Assembly (NCBI RefSeq): GCF_002005165.1
Contig: NZ_CP019699.1
Location: 3,410,001-3,474,000, forward strand
Length of the DNA: 64,000 nucleotides
Origin: Novibacillus thermophilus
Lineage (GTDB): Bacteria; Bacillota; Bacilli; Thermoactinomycetales; Novibacillaceae
Direction: 5' to 3'
Part shown: piece after piece, positions 19,451 to 28,415 of the stretch
Layout of the letters: each line of letters opens with the position of its first letter
Numbering within the stretch: the stretch's first letter is position 1
Notes under the pieces: generated by a model
What the model was told of the DNA's origin: nothing
The model's database searches: none
What the model saw: the letters and a program-made list of their open reading frames with translations, nothing else
Program-made: the position numbers and the translations under genes

Positions 19451-20173
19451 TTACAACACCCTGCTCAAAAACTGCTGAGCCTTCGGGTGTTGCGGTTGAG
19501 CAAAAAACTGTTCAGGCTCCGCTTCTTCTACAATTTGGCCATCATCCATAAAGACAACCCTGTCTGCCACTTCCCGGGCAAAGCCTATTTCATGCGTCAC
19601 CACCACCATCGTCATGCTGTCTTCTACCAGCTCTTTCATCACCTGTAGCACTTCACCGACTAATTCGGGATCGAGTGCAGACGTCGGTTCATCGAAGAGC
19701 ATCACCCGTGGGTTCATGGCCAGGGAGCGGGCGATGGCGACCCGTTGTTTTTGACCTCCAGATAAGGCGTCAGGGTAGACATCTTTCTTATCTTCCAGGC
19801 CCACTTTCCGCAACAACGATAAAGCGTTTTCTCTCGCCTCCTCTCGGGGCACCTTTTTGACGTGTACCGGTGCTTCAATAACATTTTCCAGGACACTCAT
19901 GTGCGGAAACAAATTGAAGTGTTGAAATACCATGCCGATATCCGTACGCACCCGGTTTAAATCTGTTTTCACCGGATCGATAAACTGACCGTCCAGCCAA
20001 ATCTTCCCTTCGTCTGCTATTTCCAGAAAATTAAGGCAACGGAGTAAAGTGCTTTTTCCAGATCCGCTGGCTCCCAGTAACACGACGACTTCTTGCGGTT
20101 CTACTTCCAAATGCACCCCTTTTAACACGTGAAGGGGCCCAAAGTATTTGTGCACATTTTCCACTTTGACCAT
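19451..20173 (-). CDS. Polar amino-acid ABC transporter, ATP-binding protein
   Basis: The 240-residue ATPase that powers uptake. It has Walker [10 protein letters not shown], the Q-loop at [11 protein letters not shown], the signature [17 protein letters not shown], Walker [15 protein letters not shown] and the switch His in [10 protein letters not shown]. The pattern is that of the GlnQ/HisP/ArtP subfamily, which matches the binding-protein family. It begins six bases after the permease gene ends, so the two are probably translationally coupled. Confidence 0.95.
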   Translation of the reverse strand: MVKVENVHKYFGPLHVLKGVHLEVEPQEVVVLLGASGSGKSTLLRCLNFLEIADEGKIWLDGQFIDPVKTDLNRVRTDIGMVFQHFNLFPHMSVLENVIEAPVHVKKVPREEARENALSLLRKVGLEDKKDVYPDALSGGQKQRVAIARSLAMNPRVMLFDEPTSALDPELVGEVLQVMKELVEDSMTMVVVTHEIGFAREVADRVVFMDDGQIVEEAEPEQFFAQPQHPKAQQFLSRVL

Positions 20174-20179
20174 GTTCCA

Positions 20180-20839
20180 TCACCTATTTCTACGGTCCAG
20201 TCTCTTCTCAAGTCGGTTCACGATCAACGTAAACACGATGACCAAAACTAAATAGTACAGGCCGGCAATGGTGTAAAACTCTAGCTGCCGAAACGTGGCA
20301 GCGGCCTCGCTCATCGATACGTTAAAAATTTCTTGAACGCCGATAAACGCCACGAGGGACGAGTCTTTCAAGCCGATGATAAACTGGTTGCCAAGGGGCG
20401 GAATCGCACGTCTGAACGCCTGCGGCAGTATAATGCGCCGCATGGCCAGAGTGTGAGACATGCCCAGCGAGCGGGCTGCTTCCATTTGCCCTTTGTCGAT
20501 GGACTGTATCGCCCCCCGGAATATTTCTGCAATGTACGCTCCGCTGTGGATGGCGAGGGCGAGAACACCTGCCCAAAATTTAGACAGCACGAGGAGGTTC
20601 GTAATGCCGAAGTACAGCCACATAATTTGCACAATGAGCGGGGTTCCCCTGATTAAGCCGATGTAAGCGTCCGCAACTAAGCGCAAAAGTCGGTAGCGGG
20701 ATAATTTCATAAAGGCAAAGAGGAGACCGATGACACACGCTAATAAGAGGGAGGTCACAGTTAATTGCAACGTCACCCCGGTCGCCTGTACAAAACCTAC
20801 AAAAGTGCGGGCAAAGCTTTCGAAAAAGGTTTCCATCAT
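20180..20839 (-). CDS. Polar amino-acid ABC transporter, permease
   Basis: A 219-residue inner-membrane permease with about five helices. It has the HEEP/His-Met subfamily ending and the EAA loop AARSLGMSHTLAMRRIILPQA that docks on the ATPase. IRGTPLIVQIMWLYFG and GVLALAIHSGAYIAEIFRGAI are typical. A single permease gene implies a homodimer. It is the first gene of the operon; the 250 bp before it contain no recognisable T-box or riboswitch. Confidence 0.93.
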   Translation of the reverse strand: MMETFFESFARTFVGFVQATGVTLQLTVTSLLLACVIGLLFAFMKLSRYRLLRLVADAYIGLIRGTPLIVQIMWLYFGITNLLVLSKFWAGVLALAIHSGAYIAEIFRGAIQSIDKGQMEAARSLGMSHTLAMRRIILPQAFRRAIPPLGNQFIIGLKDSSLVAFIGVQEIFNVSMSEAAATFRQLEFYTIAGLYYLVLVIVFTLIVNRLEKRLDRRNR

Positions 20840-21041
20840 GACTGGACTTTTTCACACCCTTTGTTTTTTGCGGTATCATGTGCAAAGATACGTAACATTC
20901 TATATAGAAATAATAGCACACCGGAGACAGGCCCCACTATTGTGCAACCGTGCATAAAGTCACTCCCATTTTTTATACGATGTGTATAAACGGTTAAAGA
21001 AAAAAGGGTGAGGAGCAAGGAGGCGCGTTGCCGACAAAAAT

Positions 21042-21085
21042 AAAGCCACCCGCATCATTCGTGACAGAATGATGCGGGTGGCTTT
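21042..21085 (-). terminator. Terminator of the sugar-catabolic operon
   Basis: An 18-bp perfect stem (AAAGCCACCCGCATCATT with its complement, eight-base loop) is followed on the minus strand by ATTTTTG. It starts 12 bp after the eda-like stop and closes the long catabolic gene run. Confidence 0.92.
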
Positions 21086-21096
21086 CGTTCGTCCAG

Positions 21097-21738
21097 TCAC
21101 TCACTCCGCGCCAGTTTAATCTGTTCCATAAACTGTTTGGCGGTTTCTGTGATTTTCTCGTAGCCGTCCACTTCCGGCTTGCCGATCAGACTGCTGCCCG
21201 CTCCAACGGCGACAGCGCCCGCGCGAATCCAGTCGCCGACGTTGTCAACTGAGACCCCGCCCGTCGGCATGAGGTTGGCCTGCGGGATCGGGCCTTTCAT
21301 CGCCTTGATCACGTTTGGGCCCATCAGTTCGCCCGGGAACACTTTCAGCACTTCCGCGCCGCACTCAAGCCCGCGTACGACGTCCTTGACCGTCATCACC
21401 CCTGGCATGTACGGGATCTGGTACCGATTGCACAGCCGTGCTGTGTCCTCGTCGAGGTACGGGCTCACGACGTACTTCGCACCGGCCAGGATGGCAATGC
21501 GGGCCGTTTCCCCATCGAGCACTGTACCGGCTCCGACGACGAGGTCTTCGCCAAACGCGGCGCTCAGCTCCTTGATGACGTCTGTTGCACCCGGTACCGT
21601 GTACGTGATCTCGACGGACGCCACGCCTCCGTTCAACGCTGCTTCCGCAATCCGCTTGGCCTGATCGGCATCATCTGCCCGGACGACTGCGACCAAACCG
21701 CTCTCTTCTATTTTCGCCAGAATGTCCCGCTTTCGCAT
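21097..21738 (-). CDS. eda: KDPG/KHG aldolase family protein
   Basis: A 213-residue class I aldolase that splits 2-keto-3-deoxy-6-phosphogluconate (or 4-hydroxy-2-oxoglutarate) to pyruvate and an aldehyde. The Schiff-base Lys is in EVLKVFPGELMGP, the catalytic Glu in SVEITYTVPGA, and the phosphate loop in LMPTGGVSVDNVGDWIRAGA. The ATG at 21738 has TGGAG upstream; earlier GTG and TTG codons are possible. It is the last gene of the cluster, 15 bp after the isomerase. No sugar-acid dehydratase or KDG kinase is in the window, so its true substrate may be unphosphorylated or unusual. Confidence 0.93.
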   Translation of the reverse strand: MRKRDILAKIEESGLVAVVRADDADQAKRIAEAALNGGVASVEITYTVPGATDVIKELSAAFGEDLVVGAGTVLDGETARIAILAGAKYVVSPYLDEDTARLCNRYQIPYMPGVMTVKDVVRGLECGAEVLKVFPGELMGPNVIKAMKGPIPQANLMPTGGVSVDNVGDWIRAGAVAVGAGSSLIGKPEVDGYEKITETAKQFMEQIKLARSE

Positions 21739-21753
21739 CACGATCTCCAACCT

Positions 21754-22332
21754 TTACTTCTGCCACTTCGGATTGTCGATGATTTCCGGCTTGCCGTCCC
21801 GCTCGACGACGAGCTTTCGGAACCCTTTCGCCTCGATCGTGCCATAATCGTGGCCAGCGTCGGCACGGAACGCAAAAAACGTGACGAGCGGCTCCTTGCC
21901 GGTGTTGATGCTGCGGTGGGCGTAGCGCGGCGGCACATGAACGGCGCGACCTGGAACGAACTTCTCGATTTCCCACTCGCCTTCCGGGTTTTCCATCAAC
22001 AGATACCCTTCACCGCTGATGCAGAAGTACACTTCCCCCGTTTCCAGAACTTCGTGGTAATGCCCTTTCGTCATGTAGTACTCGTCGCCGACAGTACCTG
22101 GATAGACGATGCTCGTGCCGTACTGGATGTCCCCGTCCGTCTTCGGCAGGTCGAGGTCGTAGTATTCGTAGACGAGGGCATCGTGGCCGGCTTCCATTTC
22201 TTCCTGGAGCGCCTTCGTATCGTAAAACATCTTCGTCATGTCGGACAGGTGGCGCTGTTTCGTCTTCTCCTCCTTCGACAGTCCCGTCTTCAAGTCGAAC
22301 AACGTAGCATTTGCAAGGTTAGTCTGGGTCAT
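21754..22332 (-). CDS. Cupin-type glucose-6-phosphate isomerase family protein
   Basis: A 192-residue single-domain cupin of the archaeal-type phosphoglucose isomerase family. The metal site is seen in YYMTKGHYHEVLETGEVYF (two His and a Glu) and VHVPPRYAHRSIN. The family interconverts glucose 6-phosphate and fructose 6-phosphate with Fe/Mn/Zn; its use in bacteria beside another isomerase is often for odd sugar phosphates. Its place between the shikimate-dehydrogenase-like gene and the aldolase suggests an aldose–ketose step in this cluster. Start ATG follows GGAGAGG. Confidence 0.88.
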   Translation of the reverse strand: MTQTNLANATLFDLKTGLSKEEKTKQRHLSDMTKMFYDTKALQEEMEAGHDALVYEYYDLDLPKTDGDIQYGTSIVYPGTVGDEYYMTKGHYHEVLETGEVYFCISGEGYLLMENPEGEWEIEKFVPGRAVHVPPRYAHRSINTGKEPLVTFFAFRADAGHDYGTIEAKGFRKLVVERDGKPEIIDNPKWQK

Positions 22333-22353
22333 GGTTCCTCTCCTCCTGACACA

Positions 22354-23295
22354 TTATCTGATCTTGTTAGACAGCTGCTCGATCCGGTCAAACTGCTCTG
22401 CGTCAATCTCAATGTCGAAAACTTCGGCCATCACCTGTGTCCAGCCGTGCAAGAAGTAGATCCAACCGTCCTCGACGTGCAAGTTCCGCTCGTCTTTTTG
22501 CGCGAGGGCTTGGTGCATGAAGTCTCGCTCCCCGCGGTAGTTCAGCTCCCAGACAAGGCTGTCCTGCGGGAACCTCGCCCTGTCCGGAAGCGGCGAACCC
22601 GGACGGTCCTTCCCCATCCCGGTGGCGTTGACGACGAGGGAACGCGGCTTCAGCCCTTCCAACAGGCGCCCGTTCTCCTCCGATCCCGTCGCCAGACGGC
22701 ATTCTACTTTCGCATCCGGGTTCACCTTGCGGATGATCTTTTCGGCCTCGGCCAGCCGACGCTCGTCGATGTCGGTCATTTTGACGCTTGACGGGATGTC
22801 GTCCCCGTGTTGCCTGTCAAGGAGTGCAGAAGAGATGGCGATCGCGCTTCCGCCCGCCCCCAACAGGAGCAATTCCCCGCCGTATTCTTTCCAGTAGCCG
22901 TCCGGCACGAACCGCTCCAGCGCCAGCCTGCTTGTGATCGGGTCTTTTGCATGACCCCGCAGTGCGCCGTCTCGCTTCGAGATCGACGACAACTCGCCGA
23001 ACATCTGGGCATACGGATCCAGGTAATCAAAAAGGTCTTTTGCAGCTTTGTACAGGTCAATCTTGTGAGTCGTGACGAGCGCCCCGAGAGACAGTTCATC
23101 GTTCTTAATAAATTCTACGACTTCCCGGTATTCCTTCGGATCAGCGTGAATTTCGAGGTCGATCCCTTTCAAGACAGCTTCGTTCAAGTCGAGCGCCTTC
23201 GCCCACTCTGGAAACAGTTTCATGATGGAAGAATTCGTCGTCGTCACTCCGATGAAATACATGGTCGGTACCGTTGCCTTTTCCAGCAGATTCAT
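22354..23295 (-). CDS. Shikimate dehydrogenase-like NAD(P)-dependent oxidoreductase
   Basis: About 313 residues with the two-domain shape of AroE/YdiB. The N-terminal substrate domain has YFIGVTTTNSSIMK, close to the shikimate site, and LGALVTTHKIDLYKAA with the catalytic Lys. The Rossmann loop is LLLLGAGGSAIAISSAL, and VNATGMGKDRPGSPLP replaces the usual NATPVGM-type motif. The genome's biosynthetic aroE would not be expected inside a sugar cluster, so this copy probably oxidises a polyol-like or cyclic substrate. ATG at 23295 has AAAGGAG nine bases before it. Confidence 0.85.
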   Translation of the reverse strand: MNLLEKATVPTMYFIGVTTTNSSIMKLFPEWAKALDLNEAVLKGIDLEIHADPKEYREVVEFIKNDELSLGALVTTHKIDLYKAAKDLFDYLDPYAQMFGELSSISKRDGALRGHAKDPITSRLALERFVPDGYWKEYGGELLLLGAGGSAIAISSALLDRQHGDDIPSSVKMTDIDERRLAEAEKIIRKVNPDAKVECRLATGSEENGRLLEGLKPRSLVVNATGMGKDRPGSPLPDRARFPQDSLVWELNYRGERDFMHQALAQKDERNLHVEDGWIYFLHGWTQVMAEVFDIEIDAEQFDRIEQLSNKIR

Positions 23296-23310
23296 TTCCA
23301 AATGCTCCTT

Positions 23311-24285
23311 TCAGGATCGCTTGCTGAACGCCTTCGCTGGATTGGTGTGCATCATTTTGTGCATCTGCTGCTCCGTCACCCCTGACTGCCGAAGCATCGG
23401 AAGGAACGATCTCTGCAGGTGATCGAGTCCGATCTCCCCCCCGTAGCTCTTCATCCGCTTCCGGGTCGTATCGAGTCCTAACAATATCTGGTCTTCGTAG
23501 CCGTGGTCGATCAGCATCCGAATCAGCTGTACTTCTTCTTCATCTGTGTGGTACTTGAACCGACCGATTGTATCGAGCTCGACGTAGACACCAGTCCCCG
23601 CGACGTGAAGCAAGTAATCGGCATTCTCCATTTTCCGGTCGAGGTGACAGATGATGAGCTGGTCCGCCGGAACACCTAAGTCAGTGTAGAGTTTGATCTG
23701 ATCAAGGGCGTTGTGTCCCAGCTCCGTATGGCTCATAATCGGGGTCCCAGTCTCGAGGGATGCGGCAGCGGCTGCACGGAACAGTCTGAAATACTTACCT
23801 ATTGTCCCGCCGACATCGGCCGCCGTCTTGATCAGACCGGCCCTCGCGTTGAGCCGCTCCCTCGGCCACGCGTCTTCGCCGTCAGCATACAGTCCGTTTT
23901 CGATTTCACTCTTGAACAGCTCCCTCAGCTCCTCCTCGGACGTGTCGTGTATCCAATGCCCGCTCGGATAGAATTCGAGCTTGTGGAAGCCGGTGCACGA
24001 CAAAACGTGGACGTCTGTCTCTTCGGACAGCCGGAGGAGGAGCGCAGCATCGCGGCCGCTCCCGACCGGCTGGGCGTCGACTATCGTCTTCCCACCAAGT
24101 TCCTTAAACCTCTCCACTTCCTCTTTTGTCTTGTCGTAGTCATCGAGGACGAGGGCAGGATCGAGCTGTTCCGGCTGTCCCTTCTTGATGAACAAGTGCT
24201 CGTGGCTGTGACAAGGGCCGATGTCCGATGCCGGGACGTCTCCTCGAACCGTCGTGACCACCCGGCCTGCTGCTACCACCGTCAT
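23311..24285 (-). CDS. Phosphotriesterase-family metal-dependent hydrolase (possible lactonase)
   Basis: A 324-residue amidohydrolase-fold protein with all binuclear-metal ligands: HEH at 28–30, the carbamylated-Lys candidate K153 (LIKTAAD), H186 (IMSHTELG), H214 (IICHLDRK) and D272 (LLGLDTTRKR). Bacterial relatives in sugar clusters hydrolyse sugar lactones or phosphorylated lactones. In this setting, after sugar dehydrogenases, ring opening of a sugar lactone is the natural guess but is not shown by sequence. The start overlaps the stop of the 2-hydroxyacid dehydrogenase gene by four bases. Confidence 0.88.
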   Translation of the reverse strand: MTVVAAGRVVTTVRGDVPASDIGPCHSHEHLFIKKGQPEQLDPALVLDDYDKTKEEVERFKELGGKTIVDAQPVGSGRDAALLLRLSEETDVHVLSCTGFHKLEFYPSGHWIHDTSEEELRELFKSEIENGLYADGEDAWPRERLNARAGLIKTAADVGGTIGKYFRLFRAAAAASLETGTPIMSHTELGHNALDQIKLYTDLGVPADQLIICHLDRKMENADYLLHVAGTGVYVELDTIGRFKYHTDEEEVQLIRMLIDHGYEDQILLGLDTTRKRMKSYGGEIGLDHLQRSFLPMLRQSGVTEQQMHKMMHTNPAKAFSKRS

Positions 24286-25244
24286 TCACCGCCTTTCAGC
24301 ATCTCGAGCAAGTTTTCAGTCGATCGCACAGCCATCCGCTCCACCGCTTCCTTCGTAAAAGCACCTAAGTGCGGCGTAAGCAGAAAGTTCGGCAGGGAGA
24401 GGAGAGGGTCCCCTTCCTCCGGCGGTTCTTTCGAGTACACGTCCTGGGCGGCGACGGCGATCTGCCCCCTCGACAGAGCTTCATACAGCGCCTGTTCGTC
24501 CACCAGTTCGCCGCGCGCCGTGTTGATTAGGATGGCCGTCGGTTTCATCTTGCTGAAGACGTCGTCGTCCATCATGTGCTTCGTCTCCTCCGTCGCCGGA
24601 AGGTGAAGGGTGACGACGTCCGCCGAGCGTATCAGGGCGTCGAAATCTTCGGAGCGCTCGACCCCGTACTCCACAAGAAACCCCGGGTCATTAAAGTACG
24701 GATCGTAGATGGTGACGTCCATCTGGAGTCCCCGACACCGCTTGGCGACTTCTTTTCCAATCTGGCCCCCGCCGATGACGGCCAGGTGCTTTCCCGAAAG
24801 CTCGATGCCCATCGTCCGGTCCCAGCCGGAGCTCTTCACGGTGTTGATGTGTTCAGACAGTCGACGGGCACTTTCAAACATGAGGCCAATGGCCAGCTCC
24901 GCGACGGAAACGCTGTTCGTCCCCACGGCATTCTTCACTTTGATGCCGAGTTCGACTGCCCGATCGAGGTCAATGTTGTCCATCCCGACGCCGTACTTCG
25001 ACACTGCCCGGAGATCCCGGCACGAATCAAGCACCCGGGCCGGCAGCGGGTCAACGCCAACGATAATGCCCACGACGCCAACCTTCGCCGTGTCGACAAT
25101 GTCATCCTCCGTCAGAGTCCGGCCGGTTGTGTTCAAAATGACTTCGTACCCGGCAGCTTCCAGCATCTCAATGGGCTTCTGCTTGTACTTTTGAAAGGAT
25201 TTCGGGGTGATCAGAACCTTCTTTGCCAATCGCCTCACCTGCAT
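24282..25244 (-). CDS. D-2-hydroxyacid dehydrogenase family protein
   Basis: A 320-residue NAD-dependent dehydrogenase of the SerA/glyoxylate-reductase type. The nucleotide loop is VIGGGQIGKEVAKR with an acidic residue at the end of the next strand (TIYDPY). The catalytic Arg is in NTARGELVD and the His in LLTPHLGAFTKEA. There is no ACT domain, unlike full-length SerA, so a role in serine synthesis is unlikely and reduction of a 2-keto sugar acid or oxidation of a 2-hydroxy acid fits the cluster. The ATG has a weak ribosome site; a TTG five codons later has a better one. Confidence 0.9.
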   Translation of the reverse strand: MQVRRLAKKVLITPKSFQKYKQKPIEMLEAAGYEVILNTTGRTLTEDDIVDTAKVGVVGIIVGVDPLPARVLDSCRDLRAVSKYGVGMDNIDLDRAVELGIKVKNAVGTNSVSVAELAIGLMFESARRLSEHINTVKSSGWDRTMGIELSGKHLAVIGGGQIGKEVAKRCRGLQMDVTIYDPYFNDPGFLVEYGVERSEDFDALIRSADVVTLHLPATEETKHMMDDDVFSKMKPTAILINTARGELVDEQALYEALSRGQIAVAAQDVYSKEPPEEGDPLLSLPNFLLTPHLGAFTKEAVERMAVRSTENLLEMLKGGE

Positions 25245-25357
25245 TTCGGTTGATGTGCGTCCATGTCACTATGTCATGACATTCAAACTAGTTCAAAATG
25301 CGCAAGGTCAGCTACGGAGAAGGCTCCGCTGGCGCCATTGCGCGATGCGACGGGATT

Positions 25358-26383
25358 CTATTCCATCTCGATCAGCACCTTCATGACTCGGTCCTTCTCG
25401 TTGTCGATGATCGAGTAGGCTTCAGCGTAATCCTCGAAACGAACCCGGTTCGTGATGAGCGACTTGAGGTCGACCTTCCCGGCATTGATCAAGTCCACGG
25501 CCCTGTCAAAATCAACCGCCTGGTACATCGCACTGCCCAAAACAGTCAATTCGTGGTCTTGCACGAAGCCCATGTTCACTTTCGTCAAGTCTGGGACGAC
25601 ACCGACGATGACGACGGTGCTCCCTTTCCGCGCCACTTCGATGGACTGAGCGACAGTGAAACTTGAACCGACGCATTCAAATATAACGTCCGCCTTGCGC
25701 TCACCGAAATGGCGCCCAATACCTTCCACAAGGTCTTCGCGTTTGCTGTTGATCGTATCGAGGCCACACTGCTCCGCCATCTTGAGGCGGGTTTCGCTCA
25801 GTTCGGATACGACGATGTTCGCCGCTCCGAAAGCTTTAGCCGTCTGGGCCACCAGGTTTCCGATCGGCCCGCCTCCGATGACGAGGACGTTCAGCCCTTC
25901 AACCGATGGAACGCGGCGTACTGCGTGGACGGCGACCGCGAGCGGCTCGACCATCGCTCCTTCTTCATAGCTGAGGGATTCTGGGAGAATCGTCGCCTTG
26001 TCGGCGTCTACGACAAAGTAGTCGCTCGCCATGCCCGTCGTCTGAAAGCCCATCACCTTCAGCTCTTCACAGACGTGATACATACCGTTTTGACAAGGGA
26101 AACATTTACCGCAGACGACTTGCGGCTGGATGGTCACTCTGTCGCCGGGCTCGATGCCTTCCACACCCTTCCCCACTTCAATGACTTCCGCTGAAATTTC
26201 GTGCCCCTGCACGACGGGATAGGACGTGTACGGGTGCTGTCCGTGATAGACGTGAATATCCGAGCCACAGACGCCGATGTTTTTAATTTTAATCTTGATC
26301 TGTCCTTCTCCGACTTCCGGAACGTCAACTTCTCGAAACAAGATTTTTCCCGGCTCCGTCATGACCGCCTGTCTCATTTTCAT
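25358..26383 (-). CDS. Zinc-dependent polyol/alcohol dehydrogenase (MDR family)
   Basis: A 341-residue medium-chain dehydrogenase. Catalytic zinc site: GVCGSDIHVYHG and QGHEISAEV. Structural zinc site: four Cys in VVCGKCFPCQNGMYHVC. The nucleotide loop is LVIGGGPIGNLVAQ, with Ser-Glu after the next strand (VVSELSETR), which favours NAD. It is closest in pattern to sorbitol/threonine-type dehydrogenases. The ATG at 26383 lies six bases behind GGGGTG, and the upstream gene ends 13 bp earlier. It probably oxidises the imported sugar or sugar alcohol. Confidence 0.92.
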   Translation of the reverse strand: MKMRQAVMTEPGKILFREVDVPEVGEGQIKIKIKNIGVCGSDIHVYHGQHPYTSYPVVQGHEISAEVIEVGKGVEGIEPGDRVTIQPQVVCGKCFPCQNGMYHVCEELKVMGFQTTGMASDYFVVDADKATILPESLSYEEGAMVEPLAVAVHAVRRVPSVEGLNVLVIGGGPIGNLVAQTAKAFGAANIVVSELSETRLKMAEQCGLDTINSKREDLVEGIGRHFGERKADVIFECVGSSFTVAQSIEVARKGSTVVIVGVVPDLTKVNMGFVQDHELTVLGSAMYQAVDFDRAVDLINAGKVDLKSLITNRVRFEDYAEAYSIIDNEKDRVMKVLIEME

Positions 26384-26396
26384 CGCTTTCACCCCG

Positions 26397-27428
26397 TCAT
26401 TCAAATGTGATGATCACTTTCTTCATCGTTTTGCCGTCCAGATACTCCTGGAACGCGTCCAGCACGCTCTCGAAGCCCACCATTTTCGAGATAAAATCCG
26501 ACAACACCAGCTTTCCGTCCGCCACCCACTCAAGTACCTGCTCGTGGCAGGCAGCCTCTTCCTCCTTGTACGGCATCTGCTGGAAGTTCAGTTTCCAGTT
26601 ATACGGTGCATCCGTCCAATCGAGCTCCATGTGGTTTACCTTAGGGACGCCGTAGCAGAGAATCTCGCCGCGATCCCGGAGCAGTGAAATCCCTTCATTG
26701 ATGATGGATTCCGACCCGACCGCATCGAGGACGTAAGCAACACCGTTCGGATAGTGTGAACGGATCTGTTTTTTGACATCCTCTTCCGTACTGACGATGC
26801 AGGCGGCAGCTCCGAATTCCTTCATCAGCTCCGCTTTCTTCGCGCTCCGGACGACCGCCGTTACTTCGTCGACGCCCAAGAGTCGGAGCAGCTTGACGAA
26901 CGTCATGGCAACTGGGCCGCTCCCGTAGACAACGACCGACTCGCCCGGCCGAATGCCGAAGTACCGGATCGTGCTCAGCACTTCCCGCAGTGTCACGAGG
27001 ACAGGCGCCTCATGCTTGTCGATAAAACGTGGGAGTTTCTGCTGGGCGGCCGCCGCTTCCGGCGCCTCACCGGGGCTGTATGCCGCCGCATCGTCAACAA
27101 TCCCGTACTCGCTGAAGGCCCCCATCCGGCGTGCAGGGGTCGGCCGTCCTTCGACGGATTGGGGACGAACGGAAGGATGACGCGGTCTCTGCTTGAAGCT
27201 CTTCACGGCGGCGCCGACTTCTACAACCTCCCCGACCCCTTCGTGACCTAAGACGAGCGGGTAATGGGACGGCTTGAACCCTTTAAACGCCTGACGGATA
27301 ATCGTCGCATCCGTCCCGCAGATCCCGCAGCTCACGGTCTTGACTAGCGCCTGCCGTTCTGAAATCTCCGGCCGATCGATCTCTTCAACCGTGAGGCGAC
27401 CTTCTTCCGTTACAACCAGCGCCTTCAT
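26397..27428 (-). CDS. Zinc-dependent alcohol dehydrogenase (MDR), with an internally shifted segment
   Basis: About 344 residues from the ATG at 27428 behind GGGAGG. Catalytic zinc motif CGICGTDATI and LGHEGVGEVVEVG, nucleotide loop VVYGSGPVAMTFVKLL. Residues about 79–102 read KQRPRHPSVRPQSVEGRPTP, which is unlike the family. The same DNA in the neighbouring frame gives GDRVILPFVPNPSKDGRPLH and then AGWG before AFSEYG. So two small indels, one near 27190 and one in a C run at 27119–27123, cancel each other and leave the gene open but garbled there. The structural-zinc Cys cluster is absent in either frame. Confidence 0.88.
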   Translation of the reverse strand: MKALVVTEEGRLTVEEIDRPEISERQALVKTVSCGICGTDATIIRQAFKGFKPSHYPLVLGHEGVGEVVEVGAAVKSFKQRPRHPSVRPQSVEGRPTPARRMGAFSEYGIVDDAAAYSPGEAPEAAAAQQKLPRFIDKHEAPVLVTLREVLSTIRYFGIRPGESVVVYGSGPVAMTFVKLLRLLGVDEVTAVVRSAKKAELMKEFGAAACIVSTEEDVKKQIRSHYPNGVAYVLDAVGSESIINEGISLLRDRGEILCYGVPKVNHMELDWTDAPYNWKLNFQQMPYKEEEAACHEQVLEWVADGKLVLSDFISKMVGFESVLDAFQEYLDGKTMKKVIITFE

Positions 27429-27450
27429 CTCAAAGCCTCCCGCTTCTTGT

Positions 27451-28410
27451 CTATACTGTTCGGTCTTTCTTGCTTGTCGCAATCTGGAGCAGTACGGCGA
27501 CAATGATGATAATCCCTTTGATAATATCCTGCGGATAGGACGGCACGGCCATCAAGTTCATGATGTTGCCGATGAGCCCGAGGATGAGGGCTCCTGCGAC
27601 CGTGTTCATGACGAATCCGCGGCCCCCCATCAGGCTCGCCCCGCCAATCACGACAGCCGCAATCGCGTCGAGCTCTTGCCCCATCCCGACCGTCGCGCTT
27701 CCCGTCGACGAACGAGCGGCCACGAAAACCCCGGCAAGTGCCGCCAGTGCACCGGAAAGGGCATAAGTCGACATGACGTAACGCTTCGTGCGGACACCGG
27801 CGAGTTCTAGAGCCGTCTCGTTGCTGCCGATGGCGATGACCTTGCGGCCGTAGCCCGTGTAGCGGTGAATAATCAAAAAGACAACGATGAGGATGAACGT
27901 CATCCAAATGATGGGATACATGAAGGTCTTGCTCACGAGTGTGTCGATCGTTCCCGTCTCAATCTTAATAGGACGGCCTTCCGTCAAGACGAACGCAAGC
28001 CCCCGGGCAATCGTCATCGTGGCCAGTGTGGCGACAAACCCCTGGATGCCGGCATAGGCGACGAGCACCCCAGACATCATCCCAAAGGCGAGGCCCACGA
28101 GGACGGCTATTCCGATGGAGGCTGAGAAGTGGAGCCCGACGTCCGTAATCAAGATCGCGGAAAGAGTGGCACCGAGTGCCATGATCGAACCGACTGACAA
28201 GTCGATGCCGCCGGCCAGGATGACGAATAAGAGACCGATGGCTACCAGGATCGGGCCGGCCTGTTGCAGCAAAATGTTGCGCACGTTCATCGTCGTCAGG
28301 AACGTATCGGACAGCAAGGCGCTCACGATGATCAACAACAACAAGATGATAAACGTGTTGTTGTTGATTAAGAATTCTTTCCAATCGAATCCCTTTTTCG
28401 TTTCTTCCAT
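27451..28410 (-). CDS. Sugar ABC transporter permease (RbsC-type)
   Basis: A 319-residue membrane protein with eight to ten helices in the RbsC/XylH/AraH pattern. The family motif is ILAGGIDLSVGSIMALGAT, and the ATPase-contact loop is YTGYGRKVIAIGSNETALELAGV. ALAGVFVAARSSTGSATVGMG and GRGFVMNTVAGALILG near the end are typical. It follows the ATPase gene by five bases and precedes the alcohol dehydrogenase by 22 bp. It forms the pore of the importer for the cluster's substrate. Confidence 0.95.
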   Translation of the reverse strand: MEETKKGFDWKEFLINNNTFIILLLLIIVSALLSDTFLTTMNVRNILLQQAGPILVAIGLLFVILAGGIDLSVGSIMALGATLSAILITDVGLHFSASIGIAVLVGLAFGMMSGVLVAYAGIQGFVATLATMTIARGLAFVLTEGRPIKIETGTIDTLVSKTFMYPIIWMTFILIVVFLIIHRYTGYGRKVIAIGSNETALELAGVRTKRYVMSTYALSGALAALAGVFVAARSSTGSATVGMGQELDAIAAVVIGGASLMGGRGFVMNTVAGALILGLIGNIMNLMAVPSYPQDIIKGIIIIVAVLLQIATSKKDRTV

Positions 28411-28415
28411 CTATA

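Noticed and set aside
20840-21040. Riboswitch or T-box before the amino-acid transporter
   Set aside because: No T-box core or S-box-like helix set could be identified by eye; the segment is AT-rich and fits an ordinary promoter region.
21850-22791. A 313-codon plus-strand frame opposite the isomerase and AroE-like genes
   Set aside because: It spans two well-supported genes on the other strand and has no recognisable domain.
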